DNA from: Ophioderma brevispina
Taxonomy: Eukaryota; Echinodermata; Ophiuroidea; Amphilepidida; Ophiodermatidae
DNA: 64,000 nucleotides
Direction: 5' to 3'
Assembly: GCA_023653785.1 (NCBI GenBank)
Contig: JAMKCH010088370.1
Location: 1-64,000, forward strand
A program made the translations under genes and the position numbers. Shown here piece after piece: positions 24,286 through 33,799 of the stretch. The notes beneath the pieces are model-generated. The model worked only from the letters and a program-made list of their open reading frames with translations. It was not told where the DNA came from and made no database searches. The first letter of the stretch is position 1. Each line of letters starts with the position of its first letter.

Positions 24286-24689
24286 TGAGTTTGCGATTGG
24301 AACAGATGGTTTTACAATGCGTGATGAATAGGAAGATGAACTGAAATTATCGTTTGATTTATGGTTTCTTGATATATAAAAGCCAACTTTCATTTTTGAC
24401 AATAAAAGTTGCGAACCAAGGGATTTGTCTGGTTCACGCTGTATTGATTTGGCTAATAGAAATGATGCAAATTACCCAGATGTGTGCAGTCAGGAAGCGA
24501 AAATGGCTGCTGATTATATTCAAATTGAGTTACCTGGGTTTAGCATGTGGCAAATTCAAGAATTCCTTTTTGATTTAGACCCGTCAGAAATTGATCTTGC
24601 GATGATAGTGTGACTTTACAGTGAGTTCTTTTAGATTTTTACAAACCCACCACAAAACTGAGTAAACTTCTTTTGAATCAGCCTGTACG

Positions 24690-25472
24690 TCCACGTAAAG
24701 AAATAAATGCAAATTAGCATGTCTTGCAGGCTTTCCCTTTTTCTACCGTGTTGAGATGTGGTTTGGGAGATCTTTTACTGCTAGGTACAGCAAGAAAACC
24801 TTCTGTAGCCATTTTGTCCAGGTGTACCTAGTCTTTTTCATAGATTGCGGGGACTAGATTGGTATTTAGAAATGCAGTAAGGATTGGCGCTATGCATCTG
24901 ATTACTAAATATATAACGATGCTTATATAGCGCAATTCATTGCGCTTCAAAAAGCTGCTAAGTTTCGAAAAAACATACCTTAGCAACCAGCTCTCCTTAA
25001 TTCAAATGTGTCTGCTTAAGTTGGCATAAATTAATGCACCATCGATCTTAAGTAAAACAATAAATAATAACACTTGTGAAGAAGAGCTTGGTGTAAAACA
25101 TAAATGCACTTTTTGGTCTTCTTTTATACGCATTTTAAGCCCGTTAATAAGCGTGTATTGTCAATTTTTCATTCCAATCCGATATGTAGAAACAAAAGAA
25201 TACGTCATCAAAGATGAGAGTGAAAAAGCAAAATGGTCGGATTTCTGCATTTGGACCACTGCGACCTTGATGAATTCAGCAGTCTGTACGGAAAAAAGTG
25301 CATGTGATGATGTACAATGCACTTAAATCTGTAAAGACTGCTAAATTCATGCTGCACTTACTTCTGTAAAGACTGCTAAATTCATCAGGGTCACCAGGAA
25401 TTAGGGTCATAAATGGTCTAACCTCGCCACATCTGCCAATTAACGTAAGTATTGCAGACACCGTATTGATCA
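24690..25472. other. No gene; SINE-like tail on the minus strand
   Basis: Around 24905-24955 the minus strand reads 'gcgcaatgaattgcgctatataagc', the 'gcgctatataa' ending common in tRNA-derived SINEs and similar to 57460 on the plus strand. The rest is AT-rich, with a duplicated phrase 'ctgtaaagactgctaaattcat' at 25329 and 25365 (36 bp apart). Confidence 0.4.
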
Positions 25473-25830
25473 CCCGGGGAGGCACTCCCATCTTGGCGGT
25501 GACGCGCATCTATGGCTGTTAAGATCTTCATTTTCAGCATCGCTGTCACTCAAACACCCCATATATTTTGAAAATGTCACCCAAAGACCCCGTATTATAA
25601 TTTTACCAAACTGTCACCCAAAGACTCCTATTTTTTGGAAATTTTTTAAAATTTTCACTCAAAGACCCCTATTTTGGGTGACATTTTCGCAAAATTGTAT
25701 AAAAAGACCGCATTTTGGGGAAAATTTTGCAAATTTGTCACCCGAAAACAACCTTTTTTGACATTTTAGCTATTTTTAGTCCCTTGTCACCGAACGCCAG
25801 CCTTACACCCATATCCATTTCATATGTGAT
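25473..25830 (-). mobile_element. G1-family MITE, second copy
   Basis: Inverted relative to 20723-21106. It starts CCCGGGGAGGCACTCCCATC and ends '..cttacacccatatccatttcatatgtga' before an A-run. The interior is a tandem of ~36 bp units, 'gtcacccaaagacccctattttgg'-like, about six degenerate copies. The terminal C/G block at the right side is missing, replaced by the A-run at 25832-25850. Confidence 0.65.
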
Positions 25831-25850
25831 TAAAAAAAAAAAAAAAAAAA

Positions 25851-26397
25851 ACCAATGGGGCGTTTTTCGCTAGTTTGAACTTTCTGAAATGTGATGTTAT
25901 TCAACAGTTCATTATCGAATGCAAATCGGACAAACTCAGATCATTTTTGATGAAGCATATCTTTTGTTACGCATACTCAGATTGAAATGAAATGAAAGCG
26001 GCACTGGCACGTTTGCACAAAATATGACATTTCTTCCATTTGCTCGCAAATGATTGTCGAGGCCATTGGTAGAATACATATATATTTTACACATAAACAC
26101 ATACCCCAAAACAGATAGGGACATTATTAATAAGAGGCTAAAGATATCCATGTAATTGTAGGCTTACTTTTAAGTTTGCCGTTAACTTAATTAATGTGTC
26201 TATTACATGAATATCATGGACTCGTGCTCTTTAATTTTAAAACCACAGATGTCACAGACCGGTCAGACTGGGTGGATGCCGTGTGAATCAACTCCGGCGC
26301 GTGTTTTCTTGTGTTAAATGCCACAATGATGAATGAATGACTCCGGAGTCATTTTATTATAAAATCGTTCTATTTACCCATATGGACCCTGATTTGG
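25851..26397. other. No recognisable feature
   Basis: AT-rich sequence. The minus-strand frame 25936-26151 is of chance length. Confidence 0.35.
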
Positions 26398-26614
26398 GCT
26401 AATCATTTCAGGTGAGGGCTAATGTAAAGAGGAAAATCTGACAATCACCGCAAAAAGTGAGGTAGCGTTTGTTTTTTTTGTCAGATCAAGGAGCAATTTC
26501 TCAGTAGGCCAAGGCAGGGGTCCGTTCCGTATTTTTTTTGTCAGGTGGATTTTGAAGGTTTAAGGAACGTTAGCGATATATATATATATAGATATATATA
26601 TAGAGAGAGAGAGC
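26398..26614 (+). repeat. Near-identical direct repeat, left copy
   Basis: Matches 28910-29135 almost base for base, from 'gctaatcatttcaggtgagg' to the TA/GA microsatellite. I noted only homopolymer-length differences and a substitution or two before the microsatellite. Confidence 0.85.
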
Positions 26615-27007
26615 AATTTTTTGCTGAAAATTAGGGTATGTAGAATAAGAATCTGCCTGATGCCACCTGGACATCCTTGTGCGTTTTGAGAAATCCAAGA
26701 TGGCGTCGCCATAAATGATAATTATCTATTCAACCCTTTATTATCAAACTATGGAGTTACTAGATATACTACAGCCTGTCTCAAAAAATGGTACAATCAA
26801 AAACCGATTTTTTTTCAATATTATATCTCAACATACGTAAGTCGTGCTGTGCATCACATTAAAGAGAACAGACCTGGCTTTTCAGGATTTGTTGTTTTAT
26901 CTCATTTGCTTGTTTCAATCGAGAGATAACTCCAGTTTACTGCGGAACACAAAAATCGAGTTTGTGCCACTTTCTGGTTGAGTGAAAACGGTGAAAGAAT
27001 TAGTTAA

Positions 27008-27355
27008 AGGGGGAAGGTCCGGTTTTAATTCTATAAGTTTTTCATCTTGATAGAATGGCCTTCACCCCAAAACCCCAACTGTAAAGTTTCGCACCGATAT
27101 TTCAAACCGTTTTGATGTGAGAGCTATAAACGTGATTTTGCAATCCCTATAGAGTACTGTGTAAAATTAATATTGGTCGACCAAAAGAGGGCACATTTTC
27201 GCTCATAACATCCAAACCAAACATCATTTAGCCCTAAGATTTCACAGGGTAAATGAGAAAAATAGTAGCTTTCTTCTGATACCAAAATTTTGACAACTAC
27301 CGGTAAAATCTGGGGTCCCTGGGGACGAGGCTATTAGCGATCGGGCCATGGACCT
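27008..27355 (+). mobile_element. T1 MITE, reference copy
   Basis: 348 bp flanked by TTAA on both sides (27004-27007; 27356-27359). Termini are AGGGGGAAGGTCC and GGGCCATGGACCT, so the ends are inverted (AGG..GGTCC / GGACCT). Inserted in the left part of element C. Confidence 0.8.
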
Positions 27356-27454
27356 TTAAACATAAGTTATGAAATTCTTTACAAAGGAATTCACTTCATA
27401 AAGAAACTCTAAAAGATACGAAAACAGTTACGTAATGGTAAGTTCTGGCTTTAA

Positions 27455-28038
27455 AGGAAATATGTCAAGATTTTTGTCAAGCTCAGTTTGACTTACATTC
27501 ATAAAATATATGTACATACATCACGAATTCCCGAAAAATAATACAATTTGATGTAAAATTAACAAAAAAACGGGCGGATTTTTCGCCACGGCTTCATTGA
27601 TCAAAAGCGCCCAATTTTGCTCTCCTCGTGACGTCAAAGTGATGACCAAAACATCGTGTTGACTCGAATTGTTATTGCTGACACTGTAATATTGATGGAT
27701 TAATGAAAGTAATAATAAAATTAGAAAAATAAGTTACAGAATGACATATTTTGTTTCATTTCGTTGTGTTTTAATTATTATTAAGTGGCAACACTGCGAT
27801 ATGATGGTCACAACGACGTAAATTATGGATGGTCATCACTTTGACGTCACCATTTGCCTGCGATGTGGATTTGTCGGAATCGTTTTCGAGTAAGCTATTG
27901 GGCGGAAAATTAAAAGGGCAAAATACTAAACAAATGTGGACAATTTTCAACTTATTTTGATTTATATGTAATCTACGTTACTTAAGCTTTCCATCCATAC
28001 CAAATTTTCCAAATATTCAGAATCATGACATATTTCCT
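27455..28038. mobile_element. TTAA-flanked MITE, family T2
   Basis: 584 bp with TTAA at 27451-27454 and 28039-28042. Terminal inverted repeat is AGGAAATATGTCA(A/T)GATT. A perfect 21-bp inverted repeat lies inside at 27628-27648 and 27830-27850 and contains TGACGTCA on each side. The centre is AT-rich and non-coding. Same TTAA target and AGG terminus as T1 but otherwise different sequence. Confidence 0.75.
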
Positions 28039-28909
28039 TTAAGATAAATGGAATAACATTCGACATTAAATTGTTTGTTAGAAGAGAACCATGAGCGTAC
28101 AGCAACCTGGAGGAGAGGATTTTTATGGTATCATGAAACGCAAATTCCTACCAACACCTTGATACTTTGCTTCCAAATTCAAATTTTTATTTTGACTTCA
28201 ATAATTAGTAAATGCACAAAGATAGTGCAATATTTTTAAACCATTTCTTTGGATTTGGAGTGTTTATTTTGGTTGCAATTACATTCCTTCTGGCATGATT
28301 TTAGCAGATACCAATTTTGTAATAATTTAAAGCTCCATTTCATTGACGTGCAATAAATATTTGTATTGTTTATTATTTATAAAAAGAAGATATTTATCAT
28401 TGAACTGATTATGTTGACTATTAAAACGTGTGTCTATAAAACTAGACTTCCTTTGTTTACGCATTAATCTGTGTTTTGTTTCTTTGTCAAATTGCAATCT
28501 TTTGTGAGCTTCAAGACAGCATGGTATAACTGTGCGAAACAACTCTGCCAGTGCATAAAAGTGGCACAAAATCGATTTTGGTGTATCGCAGTAAATTGAT
28601 TATATCTCTGGATTGACAAAAGCAAATAAGATGAAACAAACACCTTTGGAAAGCCTGGTCTTTGTTATTTAATATTATGCCAAGTAAGAATGGCTTATTT
28701 CGAAATTTCATATTTAACCAATTTTTTTCTGATTGTACCACTTTTTTTGAGACAGGCTGTATAGGATCCAATGACCAAGTGTATGGCACTTGTAACATTA
28801 AGTCATACTTCAAATTCAAAATGGAAGCCAAATCCAATAATTTTAAAATATGCCTATTGACAGCAAATACCTGCGATAAAAAATAGACATGAAGGACTTA
28901 GGTTATGTT

Positions 28910-29086
28910 GCTAATCATTTCAGGTGAGGGCTAATGTAAAGAGGAAAATCTGACAATCACCGCAAAAAGTGAGGTAGCGTTGTTTTTTTTTGTCAGATCA
29001 AGGAGCAATTTCTCAGTAGGCCAAGGCAGGGGTCCGTTCCGTAATTTTTTGTCAGGTGGATTTTGAAGGTTTAAGGGACGTTAGCG

Positions 29087-29135
<49 letters not shown>
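28910..29135 (+). repeat. Near-identical direct repeat, right copy
   Basis: Partner of 26398-26614. It runs into an expanded (TA)n(GA)n microsatellite (29087-29135). Confidence 0.85.
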
Positions 29136-29137
<2 letters not shown>

Positions 29138-29149
29138 TATATATCTGGG

Positions 29150-29337
29150 AAAACCCGCCACATGTCACACATGACAGTTTTGAAAAAATAAAAGAAATAG
29201 CTTAAAATCTGTTATATTGTACTTTATTGTTTGTCAGATTGTATAAGGCGTAACTTTTGATGTGTGTATCAAAGAAGAAAGAAGTAAACAGTTATGGAAA
29301 CTTAAAATATCAACTTTCCCACCATGTGGCGGGTTTT
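29150..29337. mobile_element. Short MITE inside a TA microsatellite
   Basis: 188 bp with perfect 15-bp terminal inverted repeats AAAACCCGCCACATG (29150-29164; mirrored 29323-29337). The left flank is 'gatatatatatctggg' and the right flank 'atagatatatata', so it sits within a (TA)n tract. Non-coding. Confidence 0.7.
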
Positions 29338-29338
29338 A

Positions 29339-29439
<101 letters not shown>

Positions 29440-30295
29440 TAAATAAATTTGTAATTTGTACTTTGTAATTTATTTTACGCTCTCCTATAATGGGATTGAG
29501 CACTCTTAATTCCAAAGATAGTCACCTGTAAATAATACTGTTTACTATGATGTTATATATATATATATAGTTCGAGTCCCATTCCCAGCAAGTTCCTTTC
29601 ACGATAGTATGCAACGCCCGCTTTGTTATCAATTTCTTTCGCCTATACATCACTTCCATAACAAAAATCACATCAGATTCGTGTCAACTCACCATTTATA
29701 TATATATAAAATCTGGCTTTAGAGGCATACCAAGCAAACATTTCATGCTGTGTATGTAGGGCAGTAAAATCGTTTGGGTTTTTTTTTCACAATCGTTGCA
29801 AACCTGGGGAAAATGCATTATTCTGAATAATCAATGTAATGATTAAGTGAGGCCATTCTAAAATAGGTGAACTGTTTTGTATTCGAGATAAGTTTTATAA
29901 ACACGATCTTTTCAATAACTGAACTACATAATTACTGTAGATCATTAGTAAATGCAGTTGCAAAGCAAGTGCGTTATTAATCTTTGGCGTGCGGGTAGAC
30001 TCAACGAAATCGTTTCTTACAACGTTGTCATTAAAATTTCTAAAATGATAAAATGCCTTGACCATTATTTGATAACATACCTCGTCTTGGATTAACAGTT
30101 GATGAGATTTACGATTTCTCCCAATATTAATTTGTTAATATTAAATCCTGCTAGCCGCTGTCATCAAAGTATGAGAACTACTGCACATGTAATGTGTTTT
30201 AGCAACATTTTGCGATGAAATAAACGGTCGAAATTATTTTGATATTAATGTATATCAAAACCTATTTTGTGGTTTGTCTTCGTATGTCTGTGCGG
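29440..30295. other. No recognisable gene
   Basis: AT-rich sequence with two short TA runs (29552-29570, 29697-29708). 'gttcgagtccc' at 29571 looks like a tRNA B-box, but no A-box or cloverleaf partner was found. Confidence 0.35.
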
Positions 30296-30297
30296 GT

Positions 30298-30343
30298 GCA
30301 GGTGTGTTTGTGTGTGTTTGTGTGTGTGGGTGGGTAGGGGTGG

Positions 30344-30412
<69 letters not shown>
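30298..30412 (+). repeat. (TG)n tract plus 69-base A homopolymer
   Basis: An interrupted TG/GGTG tract (30298-30343) is followed by 69 consecutive A (30344-30412). No retroelement body precedes it, so I do not call it a poly(A) tail. The true length may differ from the assembly. Confidence 0.9.
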
Positions 30413-30413
<1 letters not shown>

Positions 30414-31598
30414 AAATGGAACAATAATGGGGCAGTCGAAAGGTCGTTACGGCCCGAATTGACTAAGCTTTTACATGTAAGACAAAGAAAATACGCCAGG
30501 TTTTTATGCACGATATGGATTTGATTAAAATTCTTATTTTTTTAATGCTTGGCTGAGTTTGGGGTTTGATAATAAAGGCAGTTCCAAAAAATTACCTATT
30601 GTTCTAAGTGACTTAACGCGGATGAATACTTTTTTCTAGTATATATGCAGAAATATTTACGTATTTATCTTACGCGAAAAACTCATTGAGGCACAGCAAA
30701 CACCACTTATAATAATTGACATTTTATATATGGTAGCTACAACCTTGCATTTCAGTACCTACCTATTTGGGTCCATTATAAAAATTACATCTCATTTTTT
30801 TCTTGCTAAACTTTCAATCTACAGTTTTACGTGAAGTGAAAATCTCCGTAATCTTTTTGACATTGAGCATGATATCCGAATGGGTACTCAATCACGCGGG
30901 CGTTGAATGCAACGCCCACCCTTTAGACCAGATTCAGTTCTATAATTTAACCCAGTATTGAGTAAAAAATGACACGGGATTAAGTGGTCAAAATATTTGG
31001 TAAAATTAGTAAAATATGACACAGCAGCTTGGTGAATCGTTATACATGTTCAAGTGGCTAAACATCACAGCATGTGGTCAAAATGGGAACATGGGGTAAA
31101 ATGTTACACATTTGAGGGATAAAGTATTACACATGTGCCAGCTAAAACCTTACCAAGCCATGCTGTGTAAGATTTTTAGGTACAAACATAAGGATATCAT
31201 TGTAACTGTACAAGTGGCTTTGTCCAACCTCTTGCAATCAGTCCCCGCTAAGGAGTTAAGGATATCGCATTGTGGAAAGAAAGACGTGCTATCACCAAGT
31301 GACATTTTTGGTCATTGAACCTGGTGAGCATCTTCCTCCTGAAGCTGACTCCTCAGGACTGAATGGCGTGCCTCACTGATGAGAACCAGAACGTGCGGCC
31401 CGATCTAAGGTTTCCTTGAGAAGTGGTACTACCTGGAAGTATATCTGGTTACTACCTGTGGTTGTGAAGAGCACAACAGACAATGGAATTGAAAATCCTC
31501 TTGGTCTGTGCCCCCTTGTTGAAGCAAACAATACACAGACAAGACCTTGGGAATCAGTTAGCAGCCACGACCAGTGGGTACCATCTCTGGCTGGATCA
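30413..31598. other. Unassigned region with degenerate repeats
   Basis: 30950-31140 is made of loosely repeated phrases such as 'tggtcaaaat', 'ggtaaaat' and 'tacacat', similar in texture to 27-188. Two modest plus-strand frames (31112-31318, 31416-31601) follow. The first has a phrase 'HMCQLKPY' reminiscent of the C-terminus of retroelement integrases ('HVNQLKPY'-like), but nothing else supports that. Confidence 0.25.
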
Positions 31599-31599
31599 T

Positions 31600-33390
31600 A
31601 AACACACCCAAAAAAAGTAACTCCCCACCCCTGACTTTTGTCTCCAAGTTTAAATGATACATCTTGTTATAAATAAATGGGATATAATTGGAAAGCGGTG
31701 TTTATTACTCCCATTTTTGCACCTGAATTTGTGGCGATCAAGGGAGTATTGTTGAAGTTATGCCCACTTACCGAACCCAACCAGATTTCAAAAGTTGCCA
31801 GTAGTAAAATCCTTTTGGACACTACTGTTACAATTGAATCAGTGAATCCTACCTTCTTCTCCGCAGGAGTAACTCTCCTTCTCTATAGGCTGACTGCAAC
31901 AAGTAACTGTTGTGTGAAAATTGAAGACTTCCGTTCTACTTAAGTTCCCTGGCCTGCTGACCGGCGATGTAAAGCTAAAATGAGGCAGTTCAAAGTCACA
32001 ATGTATATCATTACTTCGGCGGAAAAAATTCCAACACTTAATATTGATTCTTCTTAATGTGTGAATCCAACACACTTATTCTTATCGAATCTTGACATTA
32101 ATTTCTATGACCTTATTCAGATCGTCTACCATTTGAATGCTAACTGAGATGTCGTGCAATTCTTCGTCCAAATGTTATACGATTGCTGCTGCCCGAACTT
32201 ACCTTGACCGAACCCACCCCCCAGGATTTAAAAGTTGCAGTAATCCGTTTGACTATCATACTGGTTACAGAATGAAATCAGTAGTGCATTCTGCATGACA
32301 AATTCCCTTCTCTACAGTATGAGTCAAAAAAGAAAGGACCGTGCTTGATTATTTTTATCAAAAAACTAATTGAGACTTGATAACAAATTTATATATTCAA
32401 AACAAGCATGTTGTTTTCCGCTTACTTAATAAAAAAAGAACCCTCGAAATTCATTATTCCTAACCAATTGTTATGCCTGTTCTGGCGAAAGAACCCATTT
32501 ATTTCCAGCTAGTCCCCCGGAACGGAGTTGATTCTATGGGTTCCATTTCAGACGCTTGTCTCACTCGAGCAATGTAAGCTGGGGACCGTGGGCAGTCTTT
32601 TCTCCTTCCTGAGCTTTTGGTTGTCGGTTCCTGATGGTTTAAGATCTGGAATTTCCTGACGCATTGCTATAATTAACCTGTTTGCAAGTTACAGTTTGCT
32701 TGCGGGAATTGCAAGGCAGACTGTCTCTGAACCGCAATGAGAGAATGTGTCTACAAGTAGTTTCAACTATACAAAAATTGTTGTACATCTGGCATGGAGG
32801 GGCCATGATACCTAATTTTCCACCAAGATGCAGTGATTTTTGAAAATACCTTCAGATTTGTTCTTTTATCATTATTTAATTTTGTGCAGCCCTGCTTATC
32901 TGTTTTTGAAACTTGCAGGTTAAATCATGCTTACAATTAATTTTCAATGGCCCATCATTTTTCAGTACTTACACATATTCAAAGCATTTAGCATTCCGTG
33001 GACATGGGATAATTTAGTTCTTTCATCAGACATGCATAACAATTGTTTGAATGATGATTTCGGTGGTTTCTTTTTTTATACTTTTGAGCGAAGAACTGCT
33101 GTTTCGAATTGTAAAACTTTCTTGATCAAGCTGAATTAATTTTTAATAAAAAATAATCAATCACGGTCCTAATCTTTTTGACTCACACTGTAGAGGGCTT
33201 ACTGCAACTTTTAATCCTGGGGTGGGTTCGGAACCAGTGGGCATAACTTCAACAATACTTCATCAATCACCAAAGAAGGTGTCAAATACGCGTAATAACA
33301 CCGCTTCCAATTATATCCATAATATATAATGCGATGTATCGTGTGAACTTGACAATTTCATGGGTGGGAAGATACTTTTTGGGTGTGTTT
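31600..33390. mobile_element. Inverted-repeat element O, interrupted by element D
   Basis: Ends are AAACACACCCAAAAA (left, ~31600) and the mirror ending at ~33390. The arms match through 'ccccacccc/cccaccc', 'gatacatc', 'gatataattggaa(a)gcggtgtt' and 'tgttgaagttatgcccac' to 'cgaacccaacc/cgaaccc'. Inside is a duplicated block (31765-31900 and 32205-32313, the latter continuing after element D at 33191). No target-site duplication or transposase is clear. Confidence 0.7.
32315..33190. mobile_element. TA-flanked long-inverted-repeat element D
   Basis: Ends are CAGTATGAGTCAAAAAAGAA (left) and CAGTGTGAGTCAAAAAGATT (right, reversed), with TA at 32313-32314 and 33191-33192. Arms match for ~220 bp ('aggaccgtg(c/a)ttgattattttt', 'aaaaaaagaa(c)cc..cgaaat', 'caattgttatgc'). 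It sits inside element O. The related sequence 'cttctctataggctgactgcaac' at 31878 shows the site without an insert, which confirms both boundaries. Confidence 0.85.
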
Positions 33391-33563
33391 ATTTGAGAAC
33401 ACTGTGTTTTGACACGATAAGAATGCTTGTACATATATCGCACCAAGATTCCCTGTATTTTGGAGATCATGAAAAAAAATGTATTGATTTGGTAGGCCAT
33501 ACACAAAGATCCACCTATGGCATGTTCTTGACATTTTTTATAACCACAAAAAAAAAAAAAAAA

Positions 33564-33597
<34 letters not shown>

Positions 33598-33740
33598 TTG
33601 AAATACAGCCCAACCTTAGGTATATCAGTAATTTGCTTAAAAATTTGGGTGACGCGATAACATCACTCTCTTTATTATCGTTGTTTAATTTAATATTAAT
33701 AATAGAAGCTCGAGGAAACGGGGCGAGCACAGAATGAATA
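33391..33740. other. No gene; interrupted A-run
   Basis: An A-run of ~46 bases interrupted by one C (33547-33594). The open frames across it are artefacts of the homopolymer. Confidence 0.6.
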
Positions 33741-33741
33741 A

Positions 33742-33790
33742 AGACCTCTCGCTATGTAGGCGTGAGAAATACCACTGAACCACAGAGGAA
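33742..33790 (-). repeat. tRNA-Gly-like 5' half (pseudo)
   Basis: The minus strand reads 'tgtggttcagtggta' followed by 'tctcacgcctac..gcgagaggtc', closely resembling the D arm and anticodon arm of a eukaryotic tRNA-Gly. The T arm with GGTTCGA is absent downstream, so this is a truncated pseudo-tRNA or the head of a tRNA-derived SINE. Confidence 0.45.
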
Positions 33791-33799
33791 TGTGTTTGC

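Larger units (their letters stand above)
23592..24685. mobile_element. TA-flanked long-inverted-repeat element B
   Basis: Ends are CGGCTGATTCAAAAAGAAGG (left; one base is missing against the right end) and CAGGCTGATTCAAAAGAAG (right, reversed), each next to TA (23590-23591; 24686-24687). The arms continue for ~350 bp: 'actcatttttgtcgtgg' pairs with 'actcagttttgtggtgg', 'ctcactgtaaagt' pairs with 'atcactgtaaagt', and 'ctgacagcacac..gggtaa' pairs with 'ctgactgcacac..gggtaa'. The centre (23.95-24.35 kb) carries a LINE tail and A-run. No transposase was identified. Confidence 0.75.
26772..28759. mobile_element. TA-flanked long-inverted-repeat element C (~2 kb, with nested inserts)
   Basis: Ends are CAGCCTGTCTCAAAAAATGG (left) and CAGCCTGTCTCAAAAAAAGT (right, reversed), with TA at 26770-26771 and 28760-28761. 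Arm similarity runs ~230 bp inward and includes 'agacctggcttttcagg' against 'agaccaggctttccaa' and 'gatt(g/t)..gtgccacttt'. The left part is interrupted by two TTAA elements (27008-27355, 27455-28038). Beyond the arms, the right half (28040-28540) is AT-rich with short open frames and no recognised transposase motif. Confidence 0.8.

Noticed and set aside
30344..30412. Poly(A) tail of a processed pseudogene
   Set aside because: No coding or LINE sequence precedes the 69-base A-run; a TG microsatellite does.
31112..31601. LTR-retroelement integrase C-terminus
   Set aside because: Only one short phrase is suggestive; no integrase core, RT or LTRs were found nearby.
33360..33737. 125-codon frame with poly-Lys
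   Set aside because: It crosses an A-homopolymer and has no family motif.
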